Of a stretch of DNA of 64,000 bases, positions 39,484 to 45,891 are shown piece after piece. The notes under the pieces were generated by a model. It was given only the letters and a program-made list of their open reading frames with translations, was not told where the DNA came from and did no database searches. The stretch lies in contig NZ_JAFBBQ010000001.1 of NCBI RefSeq assembly GCF_016907255.1, positions 2,666,001-2,730,000 of the forward strand, read 5' to 3'. The position numbers were made by a program, and so were the translations under genes. The number at the start of each line of letters is the position of its first letter. Position 1 is the stretch's first letter. Source of the DNA: Microbacterium keratanolyticum (GTDB lineage Bacteria > Actinomycetota > Actinomycetes > Actinomycetales > Microbacteriaceae).

Positions 39484-39624
39484 CGTCGTTTCTGTTGTCT
39501 TTTTCGGAAGGGTTTATGGAAGCATCCGACCGCGGACACTGATGCCATCCGGGACGCTTCGATTGCGGCCGTTGTGACGAGCCGGGACCTACAGTCCGTT
39601 TTGGGTCGCGATCGGCAGCCTCTT

Positions 39625-39790
39625 TCATCGCCGAGGTGCTGTCGTTCGGCTGGATATGACGGGGCTGTCGCGGTCGTGGTTCTCGTTTCCGTCGAGGAAC
39701 GCGTTGGCGCGTGCGGCGGCGTCGGTGAGGTGCCTGGTGTCGGGGTGGAGGTAGCCGCGGGTAGTCTCGATGAACTTATGGCCCGAACTC
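39625..39790 (-). pseudogene. Integrase C-terminal remnant (tyrosine recombinase)
   Basis: On the minus strand one frame reads SSGHKFIETTRGYLHPDT then RHLTDAAARANAFLDGNEN and ends at a stop at 39625-39627. This matches the last ~50 residues of phage/ICE tyrosine integrases: GH of the LGH box, and ETTRGYLHPDT with the catalytic Tyr region. Homology breaks off near 39790; no start and none of the R/H-x-x-R catalytic core is left. Its place just inside attL is where an integrase gene is expected. Confidence 0.7.
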
Positions 39791-40119
39791 AGTACACGTC
39801 GAGAACGGAACGAAAGTCAGGCAGATTCAGTGCGGGCCGGGGAAGTCGCTTGTCTCCTGGACCTTTTTCCGCGCTTTAGGGACCTCTCCGCGGTATGCCT
39901 TGCGGCTTCAGCCCCAGCGTTCCGGAACAGCTTTGCAAAGCTGTTTGGGGACGAAGGGTGCACTGCTTCCCAGAATCCTGATGGGAACATTGATGCTCAT
40001 GCCCATGGTATCCCGGCCGAGAAGGTCAGGTTCTCACCGATCGGGCACAACTCCTGACGACACGGGGTCTCTGCGTTCGGCGTGAGCACCAGCTTTGCTC
40101 AACTACCGTCCGGATCCGC
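39791..40119. other. Degenerate island DNA without a supported gene
   Basis: No convincing coding frame; a short open frame at 39770-40057 lacks codon bias and homology. Base composition is lower in G+C than the surroundings. Contains the perfect 20-bp palindrome at 39926. Confidence 0.5.
39926..39945. repeat. Perfect 20-bp palindrome
   Basis: AACAGCTTTG followed at once by CAAAGCTGTT, a perfect inverted repeat with no spacer. It may be an operator, a recombination site or the mark of a lost mobile element; nothing downstream decides between these. Confidence 0.75.
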
Positions 40120-40530
40120 TCAGGCGGGGAGCTTATAGTCGAACCAAATGCGGTGCGTCCCATCCGCGTCGACTGCGATTCCGCCTCCGCCCGAGATTCC
40201 TGTCAACTCCCCAGTGCCGCTCGAGGGGATAATGACCAACGACTCGTCACTCCGGACATCTCCGACCGTCGTTGCCGAATGTGAGAAATTGAACGTACCC
40301 GACCGGCCGCCGAGCACGCCTTCGAAAGACTCCATTGCGACATACCCGCCGACGTCGGTGGCCGCGTCAAGAGCGTACGTGAATACCGTCACCGAGCGTC
40401 CGGCGACATCTCCCGTGAACTGCTTCTCCATTCTCACTACCGCCACGGAGGTGGCAGTCACCGGCCCGGTATCCATGTGCGGGTCGACGGGGGAGAACGC
40501 TTCTACAGTGAAGGTCCCTGAGGCTTGCAT
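40120..40530 (-). CDS. DUF3224 domain protein
   Basis: 136 aa with AAAGGAGCAA before the ATG. QASGTFTVEAFSPVD ... RMEKQFTGDVAGRSV ... FEGVLGGRSGTFNFSHSAT ... TGELTGISGGGGIAVDADGTHRIWFDY is the DUF3224 pattern, a beta-barrel fold resembling allene oxide cyclase. Function unknown. A TATAGA element (40554-40559, minus strand) just before it suggests its own promoter, but it lies 30 bp behind the kinase gene and may be cotranscribed. Confidence 0.85.
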   Translation of the reverse strand: MQASGTFTVEAFSPVDPHMDTGPVTATSVAVVRMEKQFTGDVAGRSVTVFTYALDAATDVGGYVAMESFEGVLGGRSGTFNFSHSATTVGDVRSDESLVIIPSSGTGELTGISGGGGIAVDADGTHRIWFDYKLPA

Positions 40531-40560
40531 GTTGCTCCTTTGATTCTCTGAACTCTATAG

Positions 40561-41304
40561 TCACGCCCGAAGCAGGAACGCGGCGTCACGGTCGTACTCG
40601 TCGGCTTCGTCGCGCAGCTCAGGCTTGCTCAGTTCGTCGGCTTTCGCGCGTGAGAAGTCGGCAAGCTGGTAGAGCCGGCGGATCGCCACCTGAACGACGG
40701 CGTCGACGGTGAGAGGGATGCTCCCGGCATCCGGCCCGTAAGCGTCTATCAGTAACTGGATGCGTCGTGACACGTCGCGCCCGGTCGGCGCCCCGACCGG
40801 CGGTTCGCCCGTGAGTGGAACCATGCGCGTGGCGAAATAGGCGATGTCCCAGATTCGCGGGCCGGGCGAGCACATGTCGAAGTCGATCGCACCGACGATC
40901 GTGCCGTCGTCGAACGCGAGATTGTGCGGGGAGAAATCGTTGTGGCAGATGACCTCCACGGGCACCTTGGTCGCCGACTGCCAGGTGCTCTCATCGAGCG
41001 GGAAGCCGATGGATGCATCGTGCAGCTGGCGCAGCATCCGCGCACCCTGCTCGAGCGCGGCATCCGTCCAAACCCAGTTCGGCAGCGGATAGGCGGGAAC
41101 GAAAGCGTCGATGAAGCTCAGGGTCTCGTGCGTTCCATCGAACCCGATCGGCTCCGGCGCCCAGTCGATTCCTCCGCGTTTGAGGTAGCGCAGGTAGCGG
41201 TGCACGGTCGGTGTCCACGGCCCGCCCACGCGACGGACCGTGTCGCCGTCTCGTACGACGGTGTTCATGTTTCCGCCGGACATCGCCTGCTGCATGTCGT
41301 TCAT
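40561..41304 (-). CDS. Aminoglycoside phosphotransferase (APH)-family kinase
   Basis: 247 aa. VICHNDFSPHNLAFDDGTIVGAIDFDMCSPGPRIWDIAYFA holds the APH catalytic loop (HNDFxPHN) and the metal Asp (IDFD); the N-lobe VVRDGDTVRRVGGPW is short. Such enzymes phosphorylate aminoglycosides, macrolides or unrelated small molecules, so resistance cannot be claimed. It starts 12 bp after the HTH regulator, with AGAGGAAA as ribosome site, so the two are probably one transcript. Confidence 0.85.
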   Translation of the reverse strand: MNDMQQAMSGGNMNTVVRDGDTVRRVGGPWTPTVHRYLRYLKRGGIDWAPEPIGFDGTHETLSFIDAFVPAYPLPNWVWTDAALEQGARMLRQLHDASIGFPLDESTWQSATKVPVEVICHNDFSPHNLAFDDGTIVGAIDFDMCSPGPRIWDIAYFATRMVPLTGEPPVGAPTGRDVSRRIQLLIDAYGPDAGSIPLTVDAVVQVAIRRLYQLADFSRAKADELSKPELRDEADEYDRDAAFLLRA

Positions 41305-41316
41305 GAGTTTCCTCTT

Positions 41317-41877
41317 CTAGTCGTCGGTCTCGGGGATGAGCACGGTCGCGAACGCTATCCGGCGCTGCCCTTCCTTGCGCTTCTCCAGATAGGGCGTGAG
41401 CACGTCCATGAGTTCAGTCTGCAGTTTCTCCAGGTCCTGAGTGTCGAGGTGGAGTACCGCGCGGGCGAACCCCAGAGAGCCCCGCAGATCCGTGCGGTCA
41501 TCGTCGAGCAGTCGCTCGAAGTCGTTCGAGAGTCCGCTGAGGAACATCGTGAACGCCGAGCGCAGTTGTACTGCATCCATCGCTTGCAACTCGCCGTGGC
41601 CCACGTGCGCCATTCGGTCGCCCAGTGCGAGCGTGCGCTCTGTGGCGCCGCGGACATGTCGTTCCTCGATGACAGCCAGGATGTCGGCCTCGAGCAGCGC
41701 CGCGACGTGCCGGTACAGGGTGGCCTGTTTGACCTCGGGCAGCGCTTCACGCAGCTGAGTCGTCGTCATGCTGCGGCCCCCGAGTTGCTGAATGATCTTC
41801 ATGCGCACCGGATGGAGGACGATGTCAGCGATCTGCTGCTCTTCAGCCACGAGTGTTCTCCCAACCATTCTCATCAT
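41317..41877 (-). CDS. ArsR/PadR-like winged-helix regulator
   Basis: 186 aa; start uncertain among three ATG codons at 41877, 41874 and 41867. QIADIVLHPVRMKIIQQLGGRSMTTTQLREALPEVKQATLYRHVAALLEADIL is a winged-helix DNA-binding domain of the ArsR-like HTH_20 type. The C-terminal half is helical. It is divergent from the PH-like/ABC operon and probably controls it and its own kinase operon through the repeats at 41868-41893. Confidence 0.85.
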   Translation of the reverse strand: MMRMVGRTLVAEEQQIADIVLHPVRMKIIQQLGGRSMTTTQLREALPEVKQATLYRHVAALLEADILAVIEERHVRGATERTLALGDRMAHVGHGELQAMDAVQLRSAFTMFLSGLSNDFERLLDDDRTDLRGSLGFARAVLHLDTQDLEKLQTELMDVLTPYLEKRKEGQRRIAFATVLIPETDD

Positions 41878-41893
41878 GATAATGTTCTCATCA
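41868..41893. promoter_or_regulatory. Direct repeat in the divergent promoter region (candidate operator)
   Basis: TTCTCATCA occurs at 41868-41876 and again at 41885-41893, a 17-bp period, between the divergent regulator and ABC operons. It overlaps the possible start codons of the regulator, which suggests autoregulation if the true start is the ATG at 41867 (inference). Confidence 0.5.
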
Positions 41894-41925
41894 CGACAAC
41901 AACCATTGAAGCAGAGGTGAGCGCG

Positions 41926-42285
41926 ATGACGCAGGTGAGCTACGGGCCAGAGGGAGTGGACATCCGATTCCCGGGCTGGGAAGCGACGATGGCCGGCCGG
42001 GGCTTCCTGCGCGTGCCGATCTCCGCCCTCCTGTCAGCTCGGGTCGAGCCCGGTTGGACGTCGGAGATCCTGGGCATGCGCTCAGGGCTCGTCGTGTCGG
42101 GCTACCGCAAGCTCGGTACCTTCACGCATCCCTCCGGGGTGCGTCGGCTGGTCTCGATGAAACGCGGCGTGCCGCTGCTGCGGCTGAGCACGGTCAGAGG
42201 CGAAACCGGGTTCGATGAGATCCTGCTCAGCACTGAAGACGCGGGCAGCATCGCGCAGGCGATCTACGGGAGCGTCGCCCGATGA
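41926..42285 (+). CDS. Small PH-like domain protein, first gene of the ABC operon
   Basis: 119 aa from ATG 41926. VDIRFPGWEATMAGRGFLRVPISALLSARVEPGWTSEILGMRSG and GYRKLGTFTHPSGVRRLVSMKRGVPLLRLSTVRGETGFDEILLSTEDAGSIAQAI read as the strand pattern of a bacterial PH-like domain, with a final helix. No catalytic residues. The ABC ATPase start overlaps its stop by 4 bp, so it may assist the exporter. The long open frame upstream of the ATG is a shadow of the opposite strand. Confidence 0.7.
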   Translation: MTQVSYGPEGVDIRFPGWEATMAGRGFLRVPISALLSARVEPGWTSEILGMRSGLVVSGYRKLGTFTHPSGVRRLVSMKRGVPLLRLSTVRGETGFDEILLSTEDAGSIAQAIYGSVAR

Positions 42286-43001
42286 GCGTCGCACCGATCG
42301 AGATCACGGGGCTCGCCAAGCGCTTCGGCACTGTCGACGCCGTCGCGGATGCGACGTTCAGTGCGGCGCCGGGGCGCGTCACCGGTTTTCTCGGGCCGAA
42401 CGGCGCCGGAAAGAGCACCACGCTGCGCATGCTGCTCGGCCTGATCCGTCCGTCCGAAGGGACAGCGCTCGTTCTGGGCAAGCGCTATCAAGACCACCGT
42501 CGTCCGGCCCGGCTCGTCGGAGCGGTGCTCGACATCGCCGGTGCGCACCCGAGAACGACCGCCCGGCAGCACCTCCGCACCTATAGCGCGCTCTCTGGCC
42601 TCTCCTCGAAACGCGTCGATGCGGTGCTCGAAGAGACCGGCGTCGCCGAGTTCGCCGATCGTCGTATCGGCACGTTCTCCACCGGGATGCGTCAGCGCCT
42701 CTCGCTCGCGACCGCGCTTCTCGGGGATCCGGAGATCCTTGTGCTCGACGAGCCCTCGAATGGTCTGGATCCCGCCGGCATTGTGTGGCTGAGGACGTTC
42801 CTGCGGACTTTCGCGGCGTCGGGTCGCACTGTCCTGTTGTCCAGTCACGTGCTCGGCGAGGTCGAGCAGACGGCCGACGACGTCGTCCTCATTGATCGAG
42901 GCCGAGTGACGCGAATGGGGCCGCTCTGCGAACTTCGCTCGAATGGGGATTCACTGGAGGACGTGTTCCTTCGCGCCACACAGGAAGGGGCACCGCTGTG
43001 A
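42282..43001 (+). CDS. ABC transporter ATP-binding protein (ABC-2 type exporter)
   Basis: 239 aa. Walker A GPNGAGKST, signature FSTGMRQRLSLATALLG, Walker B ILVLDEPSNGLDP, H-loop SSHVLGEVE. The TGMRQR signature is typical of drug/antibiotic-type (DrrA-like) ATPases. Overlaps of 4 bp with both neighbours. Confidence 0.93.
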   Translation: MSVAPIEITGLAKRFGTVDAVADATFSAAPGRVTGFLGPNGAGKSTTLRMLLGLIRPSEGTALVLGKRYQDHRRPARLVGAVLDIAGAHPRTTARQHLRTYSALSGLSSKRVDAVLEETGVAEFADRRIGTFSTGMRQRLSLATALLGDPEILVLDEPSNGLDPAGIVWLRTFLRTFAASGRTVLLSSHVLGEVEQTADDVVLIDRGRVTRMGPLCELRSNGDSLEDVFLRATQEGAPL

Positions 43002-43792
43002 AACTGATCCACGGTGAGCTGATCAAGCTCGTCACGCTCCGCCTTGCGCTCTGGACGATCCTTCTCGCGGCGGCGTGCGGGATGCTGCTGACGGGTGCCC
43101 TCGCCTTGATCGGCCCTGAGAATGCGACCCCGCCGATGCCCGGGCTCGACACCGTCGAAGGTGTCGAGATCGTGCTCGGCCTTCCTGCTGTGCTGCTGTT
43201 CGTGCCCGCTCTCATCGGCACGATCGCCGTCACCTCCGAGTACCGGCACCGCACCATCGGCACGACGTTTCTCGCAGCGCCCAGACGTGGGCGAGTGCTC
43301 GGTGCGAAGCTCGTCGTCTATGCGCTTCTCGGTCTGAGCTACGGCATCATCTGCTCGGCCGCATCCGGAGTGGCGTTATACGCGGGTGCCGCGGCGCGAG
43401 GAGTCGCGATTCCGGTCCCGGTCGGGGAGCTCGTGGTCCCGCTGCTCCAACTCGCGCTTGCGGCTGCCGTGTACATGGTGCTCGGGGTCAGCATCGGCGC
43501 GCTCGCCCGCAACCAGCTGGTCGCGATCGCCGTCGTGCTCGGCTACTTCTACGTTCTCGAGTTCGTGCTCATGACGATCCCCGGTGTGAACTCTCTGTAT
43601 CCCTTCCTGCCGGGCGGAGCGACGGCCTCGCTGACGAGCTTTTCCTTCCTCACGGATGCCTTGGCCGAGCAGACCTCCCTCGGAGCTGCTTCCCTCGCGT
43701 CTCCGGTGATGGGAGCCTTCATCCTGCTCGCCTACGCGGGCGTCGCTGGTCTTCTGGCCATACTCGTTCCTCTTCGCCGAGACCTCAGGTGA
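42998..43792 (+). CDS. ABC-2 type transporter permease
   Basis: 264 aa, GTG start overlapping the ATPase stop. Six hydrophobic helices: LALWTILLAAACGMLLTGALALI, LLFVPALIGTIAVTSEYRHRTIGTTFLAAP (the SEYRxxT motif is typical of ABC-2 permeases), LVVYALLGLSYGIICSAASGVAL and further segments to the C-terminus. It works with the preceding ATPase; cargo unknown. Last gene before the transposase remnant. Confidence 0.9.
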   Translation: MKLIHGELIKLVTLRLALWTILLAAACGMLLTGALALIGPENATPPMPGLDTVEGVEIVLGLPAVLLFVPALIGTIAVTSEYRHRTIGTTFLAAPRRGRVLGAKLVVYALLGLSYGIICSAASGVALYAGAAARGVAIPVPVGELVVPLLQLALAAAVYMVLGVSIGALARNQLVAIAVVLGYFYVLEFVLMTIPGVNSLYPFLPGGATASLTSFSFLTDALAEQTSLGAASLASPVMGAFILLAYAGVAGLLAILVPLRRDLR

Positions 43793-43872
43793 CGAGGCAG
43801 TAGCATCCAGCGGCGCGAGTGCGTCCCGCATACGGTCGGGGAGCGACACGCTGGGAACGACGAAACCTGTGC
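43793..43872. other. Short gap between the permease gene and the transposase remnant
   Basis: Nothing recognisable; it probably contains the breakpoint at which the transposon lost its 5' part. Confidence 0.4.
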
Positions 43873-44079
43873 TTGCCTCGGCACAACGGGAAGGTGGAGC
43901 GCTACCAGCGGATCCTGGCCGAAGAGCTGCTCTATGCCCGAAATATCACGAGCGAGGACGTTCACTCAACGGCAATCGGGGTCCGGAACATCCGTTGCAA
44001 CTACCTCCCCCGCCACTCGGGAGCAGGCGAGCAGCCCCCGGCGTCCCGATTGCGAAAACACGTCACCAACGTCCAGCCC
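43873..44079 (+). pseudogene. IS481-family transposase, C-terminal remnant
   Basis: LPRHNGKVERYQRILAEELLYA, NITSEDVHSTAIGVRN, and SGAGEQPPASRLRKHVTNVQP match the end of IS481-type DDE transposases (usual form: NGKVERxxRxLxEE ... HSAxGxxPPASRL). The catalytic Glu of the DDE triad is kept (VER), but the two Asp and the whole N-terminus are gone. Homology ends 9 bp before the tRNA-Pro 3' half. No matching terminal inverted repeat pair was seen. Confidence 0.8.
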
Positions 44080-44088
44080 AAACACGCC

Positions 44089-44118
44089 GGGTCGCAGGTT
44101 CAAATCCTGTCAGCCCGA
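44089..44118 (+). pseudogene. 3' half of a tRNA-Pro gene / right att-like repeat (attR)
   Basis: GGGTCGCAGGTTCAAATCCTGTCA plus GCCCGA forms a T-arm, acceptor strand CAGCCCG and discriminator A. The acceptor pairs with CGGGCTG of the 5' half at 39289. With one mismatch it repeats 39414-39444. It is followed by an intact terminator, which suggests that this is the original chromosomal tRNA end. Confidence 0.85.
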
Positions 44119-44125
44119 CTATCGT

Positions 44126-44166
44126 GAGGCTCGGAATCACGCGGAAATCGCGAGCTTCCGGGCCTC
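44126..44166 (+). terminator. Terminator behind the tRNA-Pro 3' half
   Basis: GAGGCTCGGAA (44126-44136) pairs with TTCCGGGCCTC (44156-44166) over 11 bp with one G-T pair; the loop holds a further CGCG/CGCG stem. It starts 8 bp after the tRNA end, as expected of the original tRNA transcription unit. Confidence 0.8.
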
Positions 44167-44263
44167 TTTCGCATCCTCCGCGGTGTCGCGTCTTCACAGG
44201 AGTGTCAGTCGCGACGCTATCGGCTGATTCGCGGCATAAACCACGCCTCCTCGCCCCCACCAG

Positions 44264-44269
44264 TAGCCT
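44264..44269 (+). promoter_or_regulatory. -10 box of a probable leaderless transcript (TAGCCT)
   Basis: TAGCCT, 6 nt before the ATG at 44276, no Shine-Dalgarno sequence. Confidence 0.55.
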
Positions 44270-44275
44270 TTGACT

Positions 44276-45103
44276 ATGGGGCCGATCTCGCTTGCAACGC
44301 TGCTACCGCCGGACTTCGACCCGCTCACGTGCAAGCTTCATTTCGCGGTGTTCAATGGTGAGTCCCATCCGATCGACGCCCTCGGCAATGATCCCGAGCT
44401 ATGGCAGCGCTGGAACACCTGGCGCAACGTCAATGACGACTTCAACCGGCGATTCATCTTCTCGCTGGCACAAGACAAACATGACCCGACGTTGTGGCTG
44501 TTTGGTGGCATCTGGGAAGTGGTGGGCCGTCGTCCCGAGCCGCGGCAGCATTCCTACGACGTAGCTCTTCGTGAGGACCTCATGGGGCCGTATACGAAGA
44601 GGCTCTACGTGCGGGTGGCGCTTGCAGGTCGCAACCGCCGTCGAAACATGGAGGCGTGCCTCCACGACATGACTGTGGCGCTGATCACGGAGGAGCCCTT
44701 CGGCGGTGATCCGTTCCCGGGGCATGACCGCATCAATCACTCGCTTGCTGAGATCCAGGCAATCGTCAGGCAAGGGCGGCCAGACTGGCGAATCGCCCTG
44801 GAGCACATGAAGGGCGTCTATGTGATCCATGACGCCGAGACCGGCGAACCGTACGTGGGCTCTGCATACGGCGACACCGGGATCTGGCAACGCTGGTCGA
44901 GCTACGCCCTCACTCTCCACGGTGGCAACGTCGGGCTCCACGCGCACCTGGCGGCTACGGGAGAGGACTACTTCCGCAAAAACATGCGGTTCGCCCTCCT
45001 AGAGTTCTGGTCGATGCGAACCGATGACCAGCATGTGATCGACCGCGAGACCTACTGGAAGAGCGTGCTGCTCTCCAGGGCCCTCGGGCACAACAGGAAC
45101 TGA
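44276..45103 (+). CDS. GIY-YIG nuclease family protein
   Basis: 275 aa. The C-terminal domain (~residues 178-265) shows the GIY-YIG pattern as GVYVI (180-184) and EPYVGSAYG (191-199), then IWQRWSSY with the expected catalytic Arg206 and a downstream Glu (Glu243 or Glu258). Residues 1-175 form an unassigned N-terminal domain (LHFAVFNGESHPIDALGNDPELWQRWN ... RRFIFSLAQ). The gene lies immediately outside the right end of the tRNA-Pro island and has its own leaderless promoter. Such stand-alone proteins may act in repair, restriction or element biology; the role here is unknown. Confidence 0.78.
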   Translation: MGPISLATLLPPDFDPLTCKLHFAVFNGESHPIDALGNDPELWQRWNTWRNVNDDFNRRFIFSLAQDKHDPTLWLFGGIWEVVGRRPEPRQHSYDVALREDLMGPYTKRLYVRVALAGRNRRRNMEACLHDMTVALITEEPFGGDPFPGHDRINHSLAEIQAIVRQGRPDWRIALEHMKGVYVIHDAETGEPYVGSAYGDTGIWQRWSSYALTLHGGNVGLHAHLAATGEDYFRKNMRFALLEFWSMRTDDQHVIDRETYWKSVLLSRALGHNRN

Positions 45104-45150
45104 AATCCGCAGGCCTCAGACCCGTCCACGACCCTCCGTGCTGTCCGGTA

Positions 45151-45840
45151 TCAACGCGCAGAGACAAGAAGAAACACGAGGCCGATCCCGTTCCACAGCG
45201 CATGCGCAGTGATGCATGCGAGGAGGTTTCGCCCAGAGAGGAGATACGCGGATGCCAGCGCCACGGCATATCCGGCATAGAGGAGCATCAGCGGCCATTC
45301 GTCCCACCCGCGTATATGAATGGCTGTGAACACGAGGCAGGACAGGATCATCGCGGTGCCCGTTGAGATGACATGACGAAGCCGACCGAACGGGATCTCC
45401 CGGAAGACGAGTTCTTCGACGACAGGGGCGACGAGTCCGCCAAGCCCCACGAAGAGGAATGCCGCGAAGAGCGAGGCGGATGCGGCGAGGACTTCGGAGG
45501 AGATCGCCGACTGGTTCGCGCCAGGCTCCGAGGAGCCGACGACGAGGATGGCCGCCTGACTCACGGCGGATGCCACGCCCATGAGCGCAATCGCCACCGC
45601 CACCATGGCGAGGGCTTGGAAGGGGCGTCTTCTCGTCGTCTGCCAGCTCCTGGTGAAAGCGTCACGGAACATCCACACGCCCACGAGCATCACCGCCACG
45701 TACCCGCTGTTCTTGATCCCGGCGAAGAGCGCCTCTGGCACCAGCGCGCGTCCGAGAATGATCCACAACGTCAACAGGAGATAGAGACCGAGGAACCACG
45801 GCCATCCGACAACGGAAGGACGAGTCGCGGCAGGCAGCAT
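45151..45840 (-). CDS. CPBP-family intramembrane protease
   Basis: 229 aa from ATG 45840, chosen because TAGGCT stands 6 nt upstream; a GTG two codons earlier is inside that spacer. Six to seven TM helices; motifs PVVEELVFREIPFG (EExxxR), LVFTAIH (FxxxH) and HALWN (HxxxN/B) are the CPBP (CAAX protease and bacteriocin-processing) catalytic set. Bacterial members are linked to bacteriocin immunity or envelope stress; no bacteriocin gene is seen nearby. Confidence 0.88.
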   Translation of the reverse strand: MLPAATRPSVVGWPWFLGLYLLLTLWIILGRALVPEALFAGIKNSGYVAVMLVGVWMFRDAFTRSWQTTRRRPFQALAMVAVAIALMGVASAVSQAAILVVGSSEPGANQSAISSEVLAASASLFAAFLFVGLGGLVAPVVEELVFREIPFGRLRHVISTGTAMILSCLVFTAIHIRGWDEWPLMLLYAGYAVALASAYLLSGRNLLACITAHALWNGIGLVFLLVSAR

Positions 45841-45846
45841 GAACAC

Positions 45847-45852
45847 AGCCTA
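45847..45852 (-). promoter_or_regulatory. -10 box of a probable leaderless transcript (TAGGCT)
   Basis: On the minus strand TAGGCT lies 6 nt before the ATG at 45840 and decides the start codon of the CPBP gene. Confidence 0.55.
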
Positions 45853-45891
45853 GGAGAGGGGCGCGATCGACGAGAACGAGCGCGCGGCCGA

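Noticed and set aside
39770..40057. Possible 95-codon gene in the island
   Set aside because: No ribosome site, no homology, atypical codon use, and it overlaps the integrase remnant on the other strand.
40924..41925. Long plus-strand extension upstream of the PH-like protein
   Set aside because: It lies opposite the kinase and regulator genes; only the part from the ATG at 41926 has protein-like strand patterns and a proper start.
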